Below, in pieces: positions 34,001 to 42,063 of a DNA stretch of 48,467 nucleotides. Source of the stretch: Candidatus Helarchaeota archaeon (GTDB lineage Archaea; Asgardarchaeota; Lokiarchaeia; Helarchaeales; HEL-GB-A); NCBI GenBank assembly GCA_016840125.1, contig JAEOSY010000634.1, positions 1-48,467 on the forward strand. Direction: 5' to 3'. The position numbers and the translations under genes were made by a program. The notes under the pieces were generated by a model that had not been told where the DNA came from, searched no databases, and was given only the letters and a program-made list of their open reading frames with translations. The first letter of the stretch is position 1; every line of letters begins with the position of its first letter.

Positions 34001-36819
34001 TTAAAGATTCGAAAAATAGAATTGTTGAAAATCTAAATATCAATTATAACATTTCTACTCAAATGATTTCCGGCTCGTTTTCCTATATCGGAAACGGCAT
34101 TTACAGTGCGACTATCAATATAACTGCTTTGCCTGCCGGAACTTATACTTTGCAAATTTCATCTATGCAAACTGTAAAGTTTAACCAAAATATAACTGAT
34201 TTCAGTTTAGATGTTGTAAAAATTCCAACCATGGTAATCCCCGCAGAACTGAATATCACAGGATATTATGGCAACGAGTATCTCTTGACGGTCACTTATT
34301 TGAATACGTTACATGGTTTATTAATCAGTGGTACAAGTCTTGAATATGAAATTCAGGGCCAAATTCCTTTCACTACTTTGACTGATATCGGTGGTGGTAG
34401 TTATCAAGCCATACTAAATTTGACAGATATTGGCATTGGCAGCTATATTATTAACGTGCAGACAACTGGCGCTTCTGCTATCTACCAAGATGCGAATAAA
34501 TCAATCGACCTAAACATACTACCAAAAATCCAAACGAAACTGATAATAAACATCTCTTCTATAATCGAAGTGGGTGAAATTCTTAATATATCACTCTTGT
34601 TACAAGCAGTAGACTCAACCCCTATAGCTAACCAGATAATCATTTATTCAATCAGCACGGAATTTCACAATGGTTCGGATGAAATTATTCAAAGTTCTTT
34701 AGTTACCAACACTTCAGGGATGGGAATTGTCGGTTATCTTGTCCCATTCGGCGCATATTACATTAATATTCTTGGGACTTTTCTGGGCGCGGGTAATTTA
34801 ACAGAAACGTGGAATTCATCTCTTATTTTCGTAGAAAGCATTTCCTATAATTTAACAGTTCAAGTTCAATCAAGCATAAATGTTGGAGAAAGTCTATTGA
34901 TACAGGCATTTTTATCCAATCAAACACATCCGATCAGTGGGGAAATAATAAATTTCACCATAATTGTTCTTGTTTCCGAAGATGTTTCGATGGAATATCA
35001 CTTAAACGGTACTACCAACTCGAATGGAACAGTTTCAATCACGTTTGAAGTTCCAGAGAATGCCCTTTCCATCTATATTTTTGCATTATATACTAACATA
35101 GAGGGAAAGGTAACCTCTACAGAACCACAAATTGTAATTGCCGTAGATCCTTGGAGTGCTTTGTGGCAAAGAATCGCTCTCCCAGTTGCAATAATCGCGC
35201 TGCTAATTATTTTAGGAATATCTGGCTTCTATTTAATTAGAAGGGCAAGATCACGATTCATGTCACTTGAATCTAAGAAGCGTCAATTACTTCAGAGGAG
35301 AGCTGAGAATCGGAAAGAAATTACTATCATTACCCAAGGAATCCAGCAAATTCGTAGCGAAACTCTAAAAGAAGCGGAAGCAGCAACGAAGGCTGCAGAT
35401 TATGTAAAGGCAGCAAAATTATATGATAAAGCAGGAAATCTTACTTTAGAACTAGCTGATAAGAGTGTGGCTAGAGAGTTCTTTCTCAAGGCGAAGGAAA
35501 TTGAAAAACTTGCAGACAAAGATATAAAACAAAAGGATTTGAAGGGACAGCGTGATAAACTCTTAGATAAAGCAAGATCAGCGATTCGGGAACGCGATAT
35601 TATTGAGGCATCTCGGAACTATCGTCAAGTAGCTGAAATCTCTCGGATATTAGGAGAGCGCGAACAAGCTGCTAAATTCTTAAAACTTGCTGATGCAGCT
35701 CATGAAAGAATTGAAGCCTTAAAAGAGGGTGATTTGCGTAAGAAAAGTGGCGTTTATCTATCTAAAGCTGATAAATCCATGGGAAAACAAAATTTCCTTG
35801 ATGCTGCGAAAAACTTTGAAGAAGCTGCCAAATTAATGCTTATGTTGGGCGATGATGAAGGTATCAAGCGCTTTACTGGCTGGGCGAAATTAGCTCGTGA
35901 GAGAGAAATATTGAAAAGTGAAAAAACGAAAGAAGAATGGGAAAATGAGATGATTGAAACTCAAAAGGAGTTAATTCGAGAAGCCAAGGGTTTGGTTAGA
36001 GTGAAAAATTATGAAGCAGCAGCAGAAATATATAGTAAACTTACAATTTATGCATTAGAACTTGGTAACTTGGCTTCAGTTAAGAAATTTAAGAAAGATA
36101 TTGACTTTTGCAGAAAACAAGCAGCTCTGAAACAGATTAGCCCAGAAACCGTAGGTCTAATGAGAGAACGCAAGAAATTATTAGCCAATGCTGAAGAAGC
36201 CATAAAGAACAATAGATACGCGGCGGCAGCGAGATATTATAAGCGGATTGCCACGATATCAGAGAGTATAGAAGGTAAAGAAGTAGCCCGAACCTACATG
36301 AGGCAGGCAAATTATTATCTTGATAAGGTTAAAGAAAAGCGGTTAACTAAAGAAATAAAGGTTGAAGAGGAAACGCTTATCAAAAAGCGTGCAAAGCCTA
36401 TCGCTAAAGTAGCTGACGATGAACTAGAAGAAACTAAAGCTAAACTTGCAACAACTGTTAAAAATGCAAGGGGCGCACTAAAAACCGGAAAATCAATCCT
36501 TGCAAAAGAATTGTATGAAAAAGCTTCGTTAATAGCTGCAACTATTGGAGATAAAGAAAGTGAATTAAGATATAGCCAAAAAGCCGAAGAAATTGGTGCT
36601 CTCAGACCCCAAAGAAAAGTTACTAATGAAGGTGTATTACGCAAAAATATCACAGTTTTAATGAAAAAAGCAGAGAAGGCACTTCAAAAGAAGAAGTATC
36701 GCGAAGCAAAAGACTCTTATGAAGAAATTTCTGAGTTGTTCATACAATTAGGAGACGAAGACGCCGCAAATGATTTCCTTGAGAGGGCAAATTCCGTACG
36801 TCGTCTCATAAAAAAGTAA
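28087..36819 (+). CDS. giant anchored surface protein with Ig-like and helical repeats
   Basis: The 2910-residue protein has a signal peptide (12-35). A PPC-like beta domain lies near 195-305 (YFVNLTAGVPYMFVLD). Seven tandem units of about 91 residues span 294-933 (consensus PPTS.NPS.I.T....ETIGWIL.DD.GAGYYRV.VN.TP..W..W.NNT). Many further Ig-like beta domains reach to about 2350 (GGGSYQAILNLTDIGIGSY type). One membrane helix (about 2358-2382) leads to a cytoplasmic region of about 520 residues made of seven TPR/MIT-like helical units. NxT/S sites are very frequent, as in archaeal surface glycoproteins. It starts 45 bases after the 1963-residue gene. A role in cell-surface binding with inside signalling or anchoring is inference. 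Confidence 0.85.
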   Translation: MKYSKIYRQKSKLIGLLLLTFLLIQSFMGVSLATTAKYAQNYDDTIPEIRRSVNDNTFADLQNLRVTFNMSEGISLIRGVNFSYDSVGAGPHTVDIQFAGDSSSANYSATGIPYASSDTWRIFYCDGPIYLLDDAPAVNLIGTQPSTSCIRIGGDTPSTGDSYRDMGSGWIVDSYEYLIQLIYEWVLPLNISESVAGQITSSDNIDAYFVNLTAGVPYMFVLDRTSGTGNLNIRLVANQELTNNNLTQSLGTFDPEYLAYTPISNGTYVLLVEAETGGVDIADYTITYFVDNAPTSNTPSPVITTSTGTETIGWILYDDFGASYYRIVVNSTPSTWYTWINNTDLQYPINRSLPGNFNYTIQYNDTGNNWGLPDEVSVTILDSPPTSTNPDDVTTPTNSSASIPWILTDDYGAGYYRVFVNFTPSTWQLWINNTSIDYPINTSLGGLYDYVIQYNDSAGNLGTADSVTVVVVPDTTPPTSNQPSNITTTRSGIETIDWILSDNINPGYYRVLIESTPLGWNNWINNTNLQYPINRSTPGVFNYTIQFNDSAGIWGLSDTVFVTILDNPPNSTSPSDIITSTTSSASIQWVLTDDYGAGSYRVIVNSTPGTWQPWTNNTNLNIPVNTTLPGLINYTIQYNDSAGQLGPPNTVIVTILLDAPPTSSNPLDISTYVSYTETIGWILTDDAGAGFYRVLVNGSPSAWNPWINNTSLDYPINTTVSGIYSYMIDFNDSAGQLGISDTVIITIDIDDQPQSSQPSAITTYVGYAETIGWIITDDVGAGFYRVLVNGSPSTWSPYINGSSLNYPINTTIIGAFNYTIQYNDSFGQMGVPHTVIVSISTDDPPTSNQPSDIATVVNYVVYVGWVLTDDVGTGYYRVSINGTPGQWATWTSGTPVNYPINTSNLGVYDYTIEYNDTAGQWGTPDTVIITVTEPPPFPTSETQVNLTCSINGTIAADQTGFAIPVQGWNSTYLNMTVSDVMLYDYDYEIENDVGGGYGFRYRLDTAAGEEWVMGFNLTGSCTLDTIDFMYTTYVGILEWGIDTAYTQVTIYNATYHGNNSRIEPDQVIYNETELGLEAPLPLVYPWVSGSTAGYWNGTLTNKPILNVTNTYNGYFFIGFRTNSSFFWHYMNDADDAEGDQGIVYRKGFADSWYNTSTPTDLSLLLDIIPLQSSASPSELNMLLNSIPVTALGSWNTSSFLIPEVSGEILFDVSANWYNISFQANWTSQLLQLGTAVTSYYAEPQNPIVSWNVTIPAVFATGSYDKKINVTIPVTWNTTNVYYNTVEHNNNSWEEITNSKYVLIGDADNGMWIVTCDGANWIYDLTLSKSVLYTFDVVNITASLINPVFDSGNDTTQVFITDQYSLVLDDTLTGKGVGTFINLTWNVAQSIHTDGIYQIIVSWFNGTEAGMYNASVQVYNSTSIAIVSPEHRGTIIEMAKGQIFNLTIYYNMSYWTGSSWGTLHLNNTMGANVTYIFQGAAPKPMVNTTIGGYSAWTVTITSPNIYGTYPIYINATAWGNIQNYTNYLITLQVKQYGTNLIFNDTAKEVVWGTPIAYGFIYTNLTGHSIITDNITIDWKYDSDGAYRGVLLEGLNYTVSYNGGTEEYTITFSNFSAHTYKLLFHIEGDVYQSQQAHLTLIFNNRTTSLINQTNVPRLVYQTNGLLNITVYYEDLEDNLGISGGLIQSNWSLIKDYLVQEIGGGFYKLSLNVSSVALNNYSILISANKNNYEAANLLIQLEIYGYPTNITSLYAQNLTGNYAVIYAMENWTISFEYINASNGAGLTGATISATLGGEICAWQNGVNGNYTVWADASKLIAPVSGQNYTLSIIIEKGLYETQIIIITVNITDLPTQLYPEYALIAATIDDFFEIRVQLNDTYNQLGVDGTVWYDFQGQQQEMHSIGILGLYSAIINLTDYVSGVYQINISSWAVDYQNASINIALNVSRLKIYLIPESDPFTGYTTVILNTTIQIKDSKNRIVENLNINYNISTQMISGSFSYIGNGIYSATINITALPAGTYTLQISSMQTVKFNQNITDFSLDVVKIPTMVIPAELNITGYYGNEYLLTVTYLNTLHGLLISGTSLEYEIQGQIPFTTLTDIGGGSYQAILNLTDIGIGSYIINVQTTGASAIYQDANKSIDLNILPKIQTKLIINISSIIEVGEILNISLLLQAVDSTPIANQIIIYSISTEFHNGSDEIIQSSLVTNTSGMGIVGYLVPFGAYYINILGTFLGAGNLTETWNSSLIFVESISYNLTVQVQSSINVGESLLIQAFLSNQTHPISGEIINFTIIVLVSEDVSMEYHLNGTTNSNGTVSITFEVPENALSIYIFALYTNIEGKVTSTEPQIVIAVDPWSALWQRIALPVAIIALLIILGISGFYLIRRARSRFMSLESKKRQLLQRRAENRKEITIITQGIQQIRSETLKEAEAATKAADYVKAAKLYDKAGNLTLELADKSVAREFFLKAKEIEKLADKDIKQKDLKGQRDKLLDKARSAIRERDIIEASRNYRQVAEISRILGEREQAAKFLKLADAAHERIEALKEGDLRKKSGVYLSKADKSMGKQNFLDAAKNFEEAAKLMLMLGDDEGIKRFTGWAKLAREREILKSEKTKEEWENEMIETQKELIREAKGLVRVKNYEAAAEIYSKLTIYALELGNLASVKKFKKDIDFCRKQAALKQISPETVGLMRERKKLLANAEEAIKNNRYAAAARYYKRIATISESIEGKEVARTYMRQANYYLDKVKEKRLTKEIKVEEETLIKKRAKPIAKVADDELEETKAKLATTVKNARGALKTGKSILAKELYEKASLIAATIGDKESELRYSQKAEEIGALRPQRKVTNEGVLRKNITVLMKKAEKALQKKKYREAKDSYEEISELFIQLGDEDAANDFLERANSVRRLIKK
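28960..30885 (+). repeat. seven tandem ~270-base units (Ig-like repeats)
   Basis: Each unit encodes about 91 residues with fixed marks: PPTS, GWIL.DD, YYRV, W..W.NNT, YPINT, YTIQYNDSAG and TV.VTI. Units five and six are closest to each other (both GFYRVLVNGSPS), suggesting recent copying there. Confidence 0.85.
35367..36816 (+). repeat. seven cytoplasmic helical-repeat units
   Basis: Units of about 47 residues with the pattern A..A....dY..AA..Y.+ia.is..lGd...A..f...A repeat seven times. Examples are AKLYDKAGNLTLELADKS, SRNYRQVAEISRILGERE and KDSYEEISELFIQLGDED. Two further units occur in the small protein at 43926-44534. Confidence 0.75.
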
Positions 36820-36827
36820 AAAATCAC

Positions 36828-38099
36828 TTATTTTTTTATTTCTCTTCCCATATAAATGGATTTTGGGGGCACATCTTTATACACTGTTGCGTTTGAGCCT
36901 ACAATGCTTCTTGGACCTATTTTTACACCTGGCATAAGAGTGGCACCAATACCTGTTTGTGAATAATCCCCAATCATCGCTCCCATTTTCCTTCGGCCAC
37001 TATCGATTTTAGAACCTTTAATACTTACTGGAACTGTTCTTTTATCAAATCGAAGATTTGCCGTAATAGTACCTGCTCCAAGATTCACTCCCTGACCGAT
37101 AATGCTATCTCCCACATACGAAAGATGGGGGATTTTCGCGTCATCGAAGATGCTAGTATTTTTTATTTCACACCCATTTCCGATGCGAACATTATTACCA
37201 ATACAACACGAATCCCGAATATAACAGTTAGGTCCAATGTCAGAATTCTCTCCAATAAGGAGCGGTCCAACTAAATATGACCCAGAACGGATAATGGTAC
37301 CTTTTCCTATACCAACATTTCCATGAATTGTAACATTCTTTTCGATTGTCCCCTGCTTTTTCAGGTCTATTCGATTCAAGAAATAAGTGTTCGCATCTAA
37401 CACATCCCATGGTTTCCCGAGGTCGATCCAAAAATTTTCAATTTTAAATATTTTGATGATTTCCCCTTGATCAACTAACATTTGAATAGAATCCGTAATT
37501 TCAATTTCATCTCTTGGCGATTTAGGCGTCTTTTGAATAGCGTCAAATATTTTTGGATTAAATATGTATAAACCCGCGTTTGTATAGGGATCATTGAGCA
37601 CTTCCTTGGTATCTGGCTTCTCGATAATTTGAATAACATCTCCCGTATCGCTATTAAATTGTACGATTCCGTAACTTGTTGGGTCAGGAGCTTTTATCAC
37701 GGAAATTAGCGAAACTTGGGAATTTGATTCGAATTTTTGAATTAACCTGGTCAAATCTTCGGGAGCTAAGAGGATATCACCATTCATTAGTAAAAATGGT
37801 TCAGATTGGATCAGTTGTTCCGCGCAAAGTGCCGCATGACCGGTCCCCAGTTGTTCTTCCTGAACTAAGTATTGTATATTCAGCCCTAATTTTGAACCAT
37901 CTTGAAAATACTCTGTTATTTGTTCTTTCAGATATCCAACAATTAAAATAATATCCGTAATGCCAGCTCTCTCTTTTATGAGCTCTAACATTATCTGTAA
38001 ATGTGGTTTTCCAGCTATTGGAAGCATCGTTTTGGGTCTTGTAAAAGTCAATGGACGTAATCTCTTTCCCTCTCCAGCTGCCATTATCACGGCTTTCAT
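36828..38099 (-). CDS. GlmU-like sugar-1-phosphate nucleotidyltransferase with acyltransferase-type beta helix
   Basis: I start at the ATG at 38099 (MKAVIMAAGEGKRLRPLTFT), which places the nucleotide-binding loop at the very N-terminus as usual. The longer frame adds 14 unconserved residues. The protein then has 422 residues, the size of archaeal bifunctional GlmU proteins. The N-terminal half has RPKTMLPIAGKP, EQLGTGHAA, LLMNGDIL and PYTNAGLYIF. The C-terminal half is a left-handed beta helix (IGKGTIIRSGSYLVGP, IGENSDIGPNCYIRD). The family makes UDP-GlcNAc or related UDP/dTDP sugars. Acetyltransferase activity is likely but not certain. It fits a need for sugars to glycosylate the surface proteins. 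Confidence 0.88.
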   Translation of the reverse strand: MKAVIMAAGEGKRLRPLTFTRPKTMLPIAGKPHLQIMLELIKERAGITDIILIVGYLKEQITEYFQDGSKLGLNIQYLVQEEQLGTGHAALCAEQLIQSEPFLLMNGDILLAPEDLTRLIQKFESNSQVSLISVIKAPDPTSYGIVQFNSDTGDVIQIIEKPDTKEVLNDPYTNAGLYIFNPKIFDAIQKTPKSPRDEIEITDSIQMLVDQGEIIKIFKIENFWIDLGKPWDVLDANTYFLNRIDLKKQGTIEKNVTIHGNVGIGKGTIIRSGSYLVGPLLIGENSDIGPNCYIRDSCCIGNNVRIGNGCEIKNTSIFDDAKIPHLSYVGDSIIGQGVNLGAGTITANLRFDKRTVPVSIKGSKIDSGRRKMGAMIGDYSQTGIGATLMPGVKIGPRSIVGSNATVYKDVPPKSIYMGREIKK

Positions 38100-38161
38100 A
38101 AATTCACTTCCAATGTCTGAAACTAGGAATAATATCAATATAGAATTTATTTTGTATGAGA

Positions 38162-39082
38162 TTATTTGAAAAGAATATTTTGAAGTTTTTCCTCTAATTT
38201 CTCAATTTTCGACTCTTTTTCTGTAACTAAACCATTTAAAAGGAGAATTTCTTTATCAAGTAACGCAGTTCGGTTTTTTTCTTCCTGTAGTTGATCCTGA
38301 ATTTCAATTATTTTCCTCGACAAATCAGTAATTGTAGTGTCTGATTCATTGGTGTGAGACAGGTTCTGTTGAACATCTATGAGTTTTTTATTGAGGACTT
38401 TATTGTAAACTTTTAAAGAATGGATTTCCGACTCACGGCTTTTTATCTCTTCGGTCATTCGAAGACAAATCACCGGTAATTGATCTACCTGCTCCTGTAA
38501 ATTTTCCATTTCCTCTAATTGTTGGTTGAGTATTACATCTTTTTTATTGATTGTAACTTGATATTCTTCTAGTTCTAATAATTCCCCCAATCCTGCTTTT
38601 TTCAGGATGTTTTGAGATGCTTGTATTCGCTCATTTTTATCCTCTATTTCTAATTTTTGTTGTTCAATGGTTTTTTGTAATTTATCTTCTTGAGCTCTCA
38701 GGTCTGTTATAGTTTGTTCAAGCGCGGGCGCGATTTGCCCTTTAAATATCGATATCTGGGTATCGAATTCATAAATTTTCTTTTCCAATTGACCGATTTT
38801 ATTATCTCTTTCAACAATCATCTCCCCTCTGATCTTTAATTCTATTGCCATTCCATCCAATTTCGATTGTAGATCCTTAATTATTCCTAGATTTTCTGAA
38901 AAATCATCGTAATTTAATCTTTTCTCTTTCTCCATTGGTTGGTTTGATTCGGTAAGTTGCTCACTAGTCTTGACTTCTCCTTCTCGATCCCTTTTCTCTT
39001 GAACTAGTTGCTCCTGTAGTTTTGTTAGTTGAGCTCTCTGACGGAGTAGAAAACTTATGAAAAAAATAGCGATTCCACTCAA
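38162..39082 (-). CDS. membrane-anchored coiled-coil protein
   Basis: The protein has 306 or more residues. The first 15 (SGIAIFFISFLLRQR) are hydrophobic, and almost all the rest is heptad-like coiled coil rich in Glu, Gln, Lys and Leu. The visible start is TTG at 39082, which cuts the membrane helix short. The frame is open upstream to 39142 without ATG or GTG and would add IVFVILL to complete the helix, so a non-standard start is possible. A GGTGA motif lies near 39131. The function is unknown; it could be a spacer or cytoskeleton-like tether. It precedes the GlmU-like gene by 62 bases on the same strand. Confidence 0.7.
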   Translation of the reverse strand: MSGIAIFFISFLLRQRAQLTKLQEQLVQEKRDREGEVKTSEQLTESNQPMEKEKRLNYDDFSENLGIIKDLQSKLDGMAIELKIRGEMIVERDNKIGQLEKKIYEFDTQISIFKGQIAPALEQTITDLRAQEDKLQKTIEQQKLEIEDKNERIQASQNILKKAGLGELLELEEYQVTINKKDVILNQQLEEMENLQEQVDQLPVICLRMTEEIKSRESEIHSLKVYNKVLNKKLIDVQQNLSHTNESDTTITDLSRKIIEIQDQLQEEKNRTALLDKEILLLNGLVTEKESKIEKLEEKLQNILFK

Positions 39083-39221
39083 AAGTATAACAAATACAAT
39101 TTGTAGGACTTCAATAAGGGCTATATTCTCACCTAAACTAGTTTAAACAATACTCGAATAAAAACGTTTATAATATCCAGATTAGGGGGAAGATGTTAGC
39201 TCGGGAGGAATAAAAAATAAT

Positions 39222-39854
39222 TTAAGCGGCAATTTCCGTGGGTTCTAAAACAATTTTCGTTTTCATTATTTCTGATTTGCGGATGGGGTAAATGATTTTC
39301 GCCTCATTGTAGATTTCACTACCCATCTTTCCCAGAACACATTCCTGAATGAACTCGGTAAAGGTCAGTTGTTTGGATTTCTGTTCGATTATCTCTTTCA
39401 TAATGGCCCGGATGGATTTTTGTTGGCTCGTTTTTGCCCGCTTTTGAGTAAATACAACTGCTGTTACCCGAATTTTATAGGTTCCTGCCGTATCTGAAGC
39501 GTCTGCCTTTACTGAAACGTTGAAAATTCCTTTTACTTGACTGGTTGTGCGACGAACTAGCGAGCTCATGTAATCTCTGGTAAAATCGTGACCCCAGAAT
39601 TTTGTATGGGCATTCTCTTGTTCCAATTGTGCAATTTTAAAAAACATCTTTATGTGGGTTTGGCTGTAGTCATTGGTTATATCATACAACGTTGTCTCCA
39701 CAGTTCGCCCAAGGACGTCTGCGCTCGTGGGAATTTGTGCAATTTCTACGCTTCCAAAATATGGTGGGGTAAGGACTGAATACCATGTTTTATTTTTCCA
39801 TTTATCCAGTACTTGCGCTTTTCTTCGACCTTTCCTTTTACCTTTTGGTGACAC
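39222..39854 (-). CDS. rps3ae: small-subunit ribosomal protein eS1 (S3Ae)
   Basis: The 210-residue protein begins MSPKGKRKGRRKAQVLDKWK and has the eS1 landmarks KTWYSVLTPPYFG, IPTSADVLGRTVE, FKIAQ...FWGHDFTRDYMSSLVRR and CVLGKMGSEIYNEAKIIYPI. eS1 is found only in archaea and eukaryotes, on the platform of the 30S/40S subunit near the mRNA exit. The start is GTG at 39854. It follows the RecJ-like and uS15 genes on the same strand, a neighbourhood shared by many archaea. Confidence 0.96.
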   Translation of the reverse strand: MSPKGKRKGRRKAQVLDKWKNKTWYSVLTPPYFGSVEIAQIPTSADVLGRTVETTLYDITNDYSQTHIKMFFKIAQLEQENAHTKFWGHDFTRDYMSSLVRRTTSQVKGIFNVSVKADASDTAGTYKIRVTAVVFTQKRAKTSQQKSIRAIMKEIIEQKSKQLTFTEFIQECVLGKMGSEIYNEAKIIYPIRKSEIMKTKIVLEPTEIAA

Positions 39855-39915
39855 CTAATTTCCTCGCTTTGTATTTTGTTTGAACTATATTACTATCTAT
39901 AAAAATTTTTGCTAT

Positions 39916-41370
39916 TTATTTTGTTATCTGGTCTTTTACAATCTTGGTTAGGGTCTCGATAAACTGAGAATCATGGGAGGCGGGAATACGGGCGCCTGCA
40001 GCGGCATCATGACCGCCACCCAGATATTTAGTGGTATCGATCCCTAGTTCGGAAATAGTTTTACGAAGCGCAATCCCGAGATGTAAACCTTTTTTGACTA
40101 GTTCATCTTGGGCGCGAGCTGAAATTTTGAAATCTACGTTATCCGATTTTGAGAAACCAATGAGCGGCTTTGAGGGTTTTGCAATTTTGGTTTTTACGGC
40201 AATAGTTGAGACGGTTCCCACCATCGTTTCATCACCCTCTCCTGCATAAAAATATTGCACATAATCGGTTTCGCGAATCCTTCCGGGGTGCTTTAACTTC
40301 TCCACAAGGGAATTTATTTTTGTTTGATATTGGTTTAAAAGGTCTTGTGCTTGCCGATAATGAGCTGCTCGATCCCCCAAACAAACGGCTACTCCAATGC
40401 CTGGGTTACGCGTCCTCCCGCATGCATTCAGCAATGACGCATACGTTCGTGCATCATTTAAATATAATTCAGTTTCAGTAAGTATTTTATAATTAGTTCC
40501 TACAAGACTACTCGCTTCCTCAGAAGTACCACCATGTGATAAAATTAATTGAGTGAGTTGGGTGGTCAAATTTCTTTTTTCTTCGGTGGATAAATCGGCA
40601 ATTGTCCTCCAATTTTCACCAGCGTGCAGGGGAATCCCAATTGACCCTAAAAAGCGGATACATTCTTCCTTGTTTCCAGTAAGTGTGGGTAAATACGGTT
40701 CGGTTGTCTCCATTAATATTTGATGAATGGGTTTCAGTTCGCTATACTGAAAATAGAGGTCTTTTTCTGTCTGTATAAGCTTTTCTTTGATTCCTAACTC
40801 CACGATTTTAGCATTCAATCCGATTAGAGTGTGTTGTTTAGCTTTATCCTGAGTATCTCCTAATGCACCAATAAGTGCAAAATGGAGAAGGTCAAGGTTA
40901 TCCTTTGGATTGAGATAGTATGCAAACAGGAAACTTACACCAGCCCCGCTGATTTCCGTGGAGCTATCAATTTTATAATGATGAGGATTTATTTCGCGGA
41001 TATTTGGGGGTATATCCGGGAGGTTTAGCGGTTCGTGATGGTCTAAAATGATAATATTTGCTGTAGGTAAAAAATCTAAGATAAAATTCATTTGCCCACT
41101 TCCGAAATCCGAAAAAATATAAATATTTCTCTCTTCTTGTGCGAGGGATTCAATGAATGCAGGTTCTAATTGCCTTAAAATTCGTAAATGATAGTGAGCA
41201 CCCATGCGGTTAAGAGCATTACATATTATTCCAGCAGCCGATATCCCATCCGCATCTATATGACTTGAAATTCTAATTATTGGCTTATCGGTTTTTATCC
41301 ATGATTTAAATTTTTCTGCTGCCCCTTCTACAGCGCTTTTAAACTCTTCACTCAATCCCAATGGATTCAT
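39916..41370 (-). CDS. archaeal RecJ-like DHH/DHHA1 phosphoesterase
   Basis: The 484-residue cytoplasmic protein has the DHH-family metal motifs SSHIDADGISAAG (DADG), FSDFGSG and ILDHHEP (DHH), and the DHHA1 motif YLGGGHDAAAGARIP near the end. Archaeal RecJ-like proteins of this type act as single-strand 5'-3' or 3'-5' exonucleases. In some species they bind GINS in the replication complex. Placement between uS15 and eS1 is typical of archaea. Specific activity and GINS binding are family knowledge, not visible here. Confidence 0.9.
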   Translation of the reverse strand: MNPLGLSEEFKSAVEGAAEKFKSWIKTDKPIIRISSHIDADGISAAGIICNALNRMGAHYHLRILRQLEPAFIESLAQEERNIYIFSDFGSGQMNFILDFLPTANIIILDHHEPLNLPDIPPNIREINPHHYKIDSSTEISGAGVSFLFAYYLNPKDNLDLLHFALIGALGDTQDKAKQHTLIGLNAKIVELGIKEKLIQTEKDLYFQYSELKPIHQILMETTEPYLPTLTGNKEECIRFLGSIGIPLHAGENWRTIADLSTEEKRNLTTQLTQLILSHGGTSEEASSLVGTNYKILTETELYLNDARTYASLLNACGRTRNPGIGVAVCLGDRAAHYRQAQDLLNQYQTKINSLVEKLKHPGRIRETDYVQYFYAGEGDETMVGTVSTIAVKTKIAKPSKPLIGFSKSDNVDFKISARAQDELVKKGLHLGIALRKTISELGIDTTKYLGGGHDAAAGARIPASHDSQFIETLTKIVKDQITK

Positions 41371-41448
41371 CAGTTGTTTCGGCTCGCTATTTCGATACTA
41401 CATTTTTTAAAAAGAAAGAGCGGGAAAATTTACAAAAATGAGAAAAGA

Positions 41449-41904
41449 TTACTGAATCAGGACCGCTGCCTTTCTCCAATCGTATTTCCAATCTTTAGGA
41501 AGTACTTTTTCATTTCGGTAATATTTAGATAGGCGATATATCTTGCTTTCAAGAAGTTGGAGACCCCGTTTCGAATGATGATCTTTTTTATTATCTTCCA
41601 AATGGCGTCTTAAATTAACAGCGCGTTTTATTAAATTCGTGAGATCTTCGGGAAGTTTCGACTTCAAATCCCGTTCCACGAGAATTTCAGTAATAGTATT
41701 TCCCGTAACGAGTTTCACAAGCGGAACACCGTATTGATCTCTCAGAATCGTTCCAATCATAGATGGATTAAGTCCTTCACGCGCTAACTTAACGATCAAA
41801 TCCTCAACTTCCTCGGGAGAACGCGAAAACCAATCGGGTGCCTTTGCTCTCGGAGGACGGGTTGAGCTGGATTTACCCCTTCGGCGGGAATGCATGCGGG
41901 CCAT
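41449..41904 (-). CDS. rps15: small-subunit ribosomal protein uS15
   Basis: The 151-residue protein has the archaeal/eukaryotic N-terminal extension (MARMHSRRRGKSSSTRPPRA, PDWFSRSPEEVEDLIVKLAREG) and the conserved core. The core includes SMIGTILRDQYGVPLVK, LPEDLTNLIKRAVNLRRHLE and HHSKRGLQLLESKIYRLSKYYR, which bind 16S rRNA. It is the first gene of the uS15, RecJ-like, eS1 run. The promoter should lie in 41905-42063, divergent from the exonuclease. Confidence 0.96.
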   Translation of the reverse strand: MARMHSRRRGKSSSTRPPRAKAPDWFSRSPEEVEDLIVKLAREGLNPSMIGTILRDQYGVPLVKLVTGNTITEILVERDLKSKLPEDLTNLIKRAVNLRRHLEDNKKDHHSKRGLQLLESKIYRLSKYYRNEKVLPKDWKYDWRKAAVLIQ

Positions 41905-42063
41905 CGTTTTTTCACCTTGCTAATTTTCTTGTGCTTTTTTAAAAACAAACCACCAATTCTTTTAAAAATTTCTTTCATTTTTTAAACAGAAAGGCGTTTC
42001 AGGATTACCTATAACTAAAACTTTAATAAAATTTTAGAAGAGTGTTCTTTAGTTTTATGTTGG

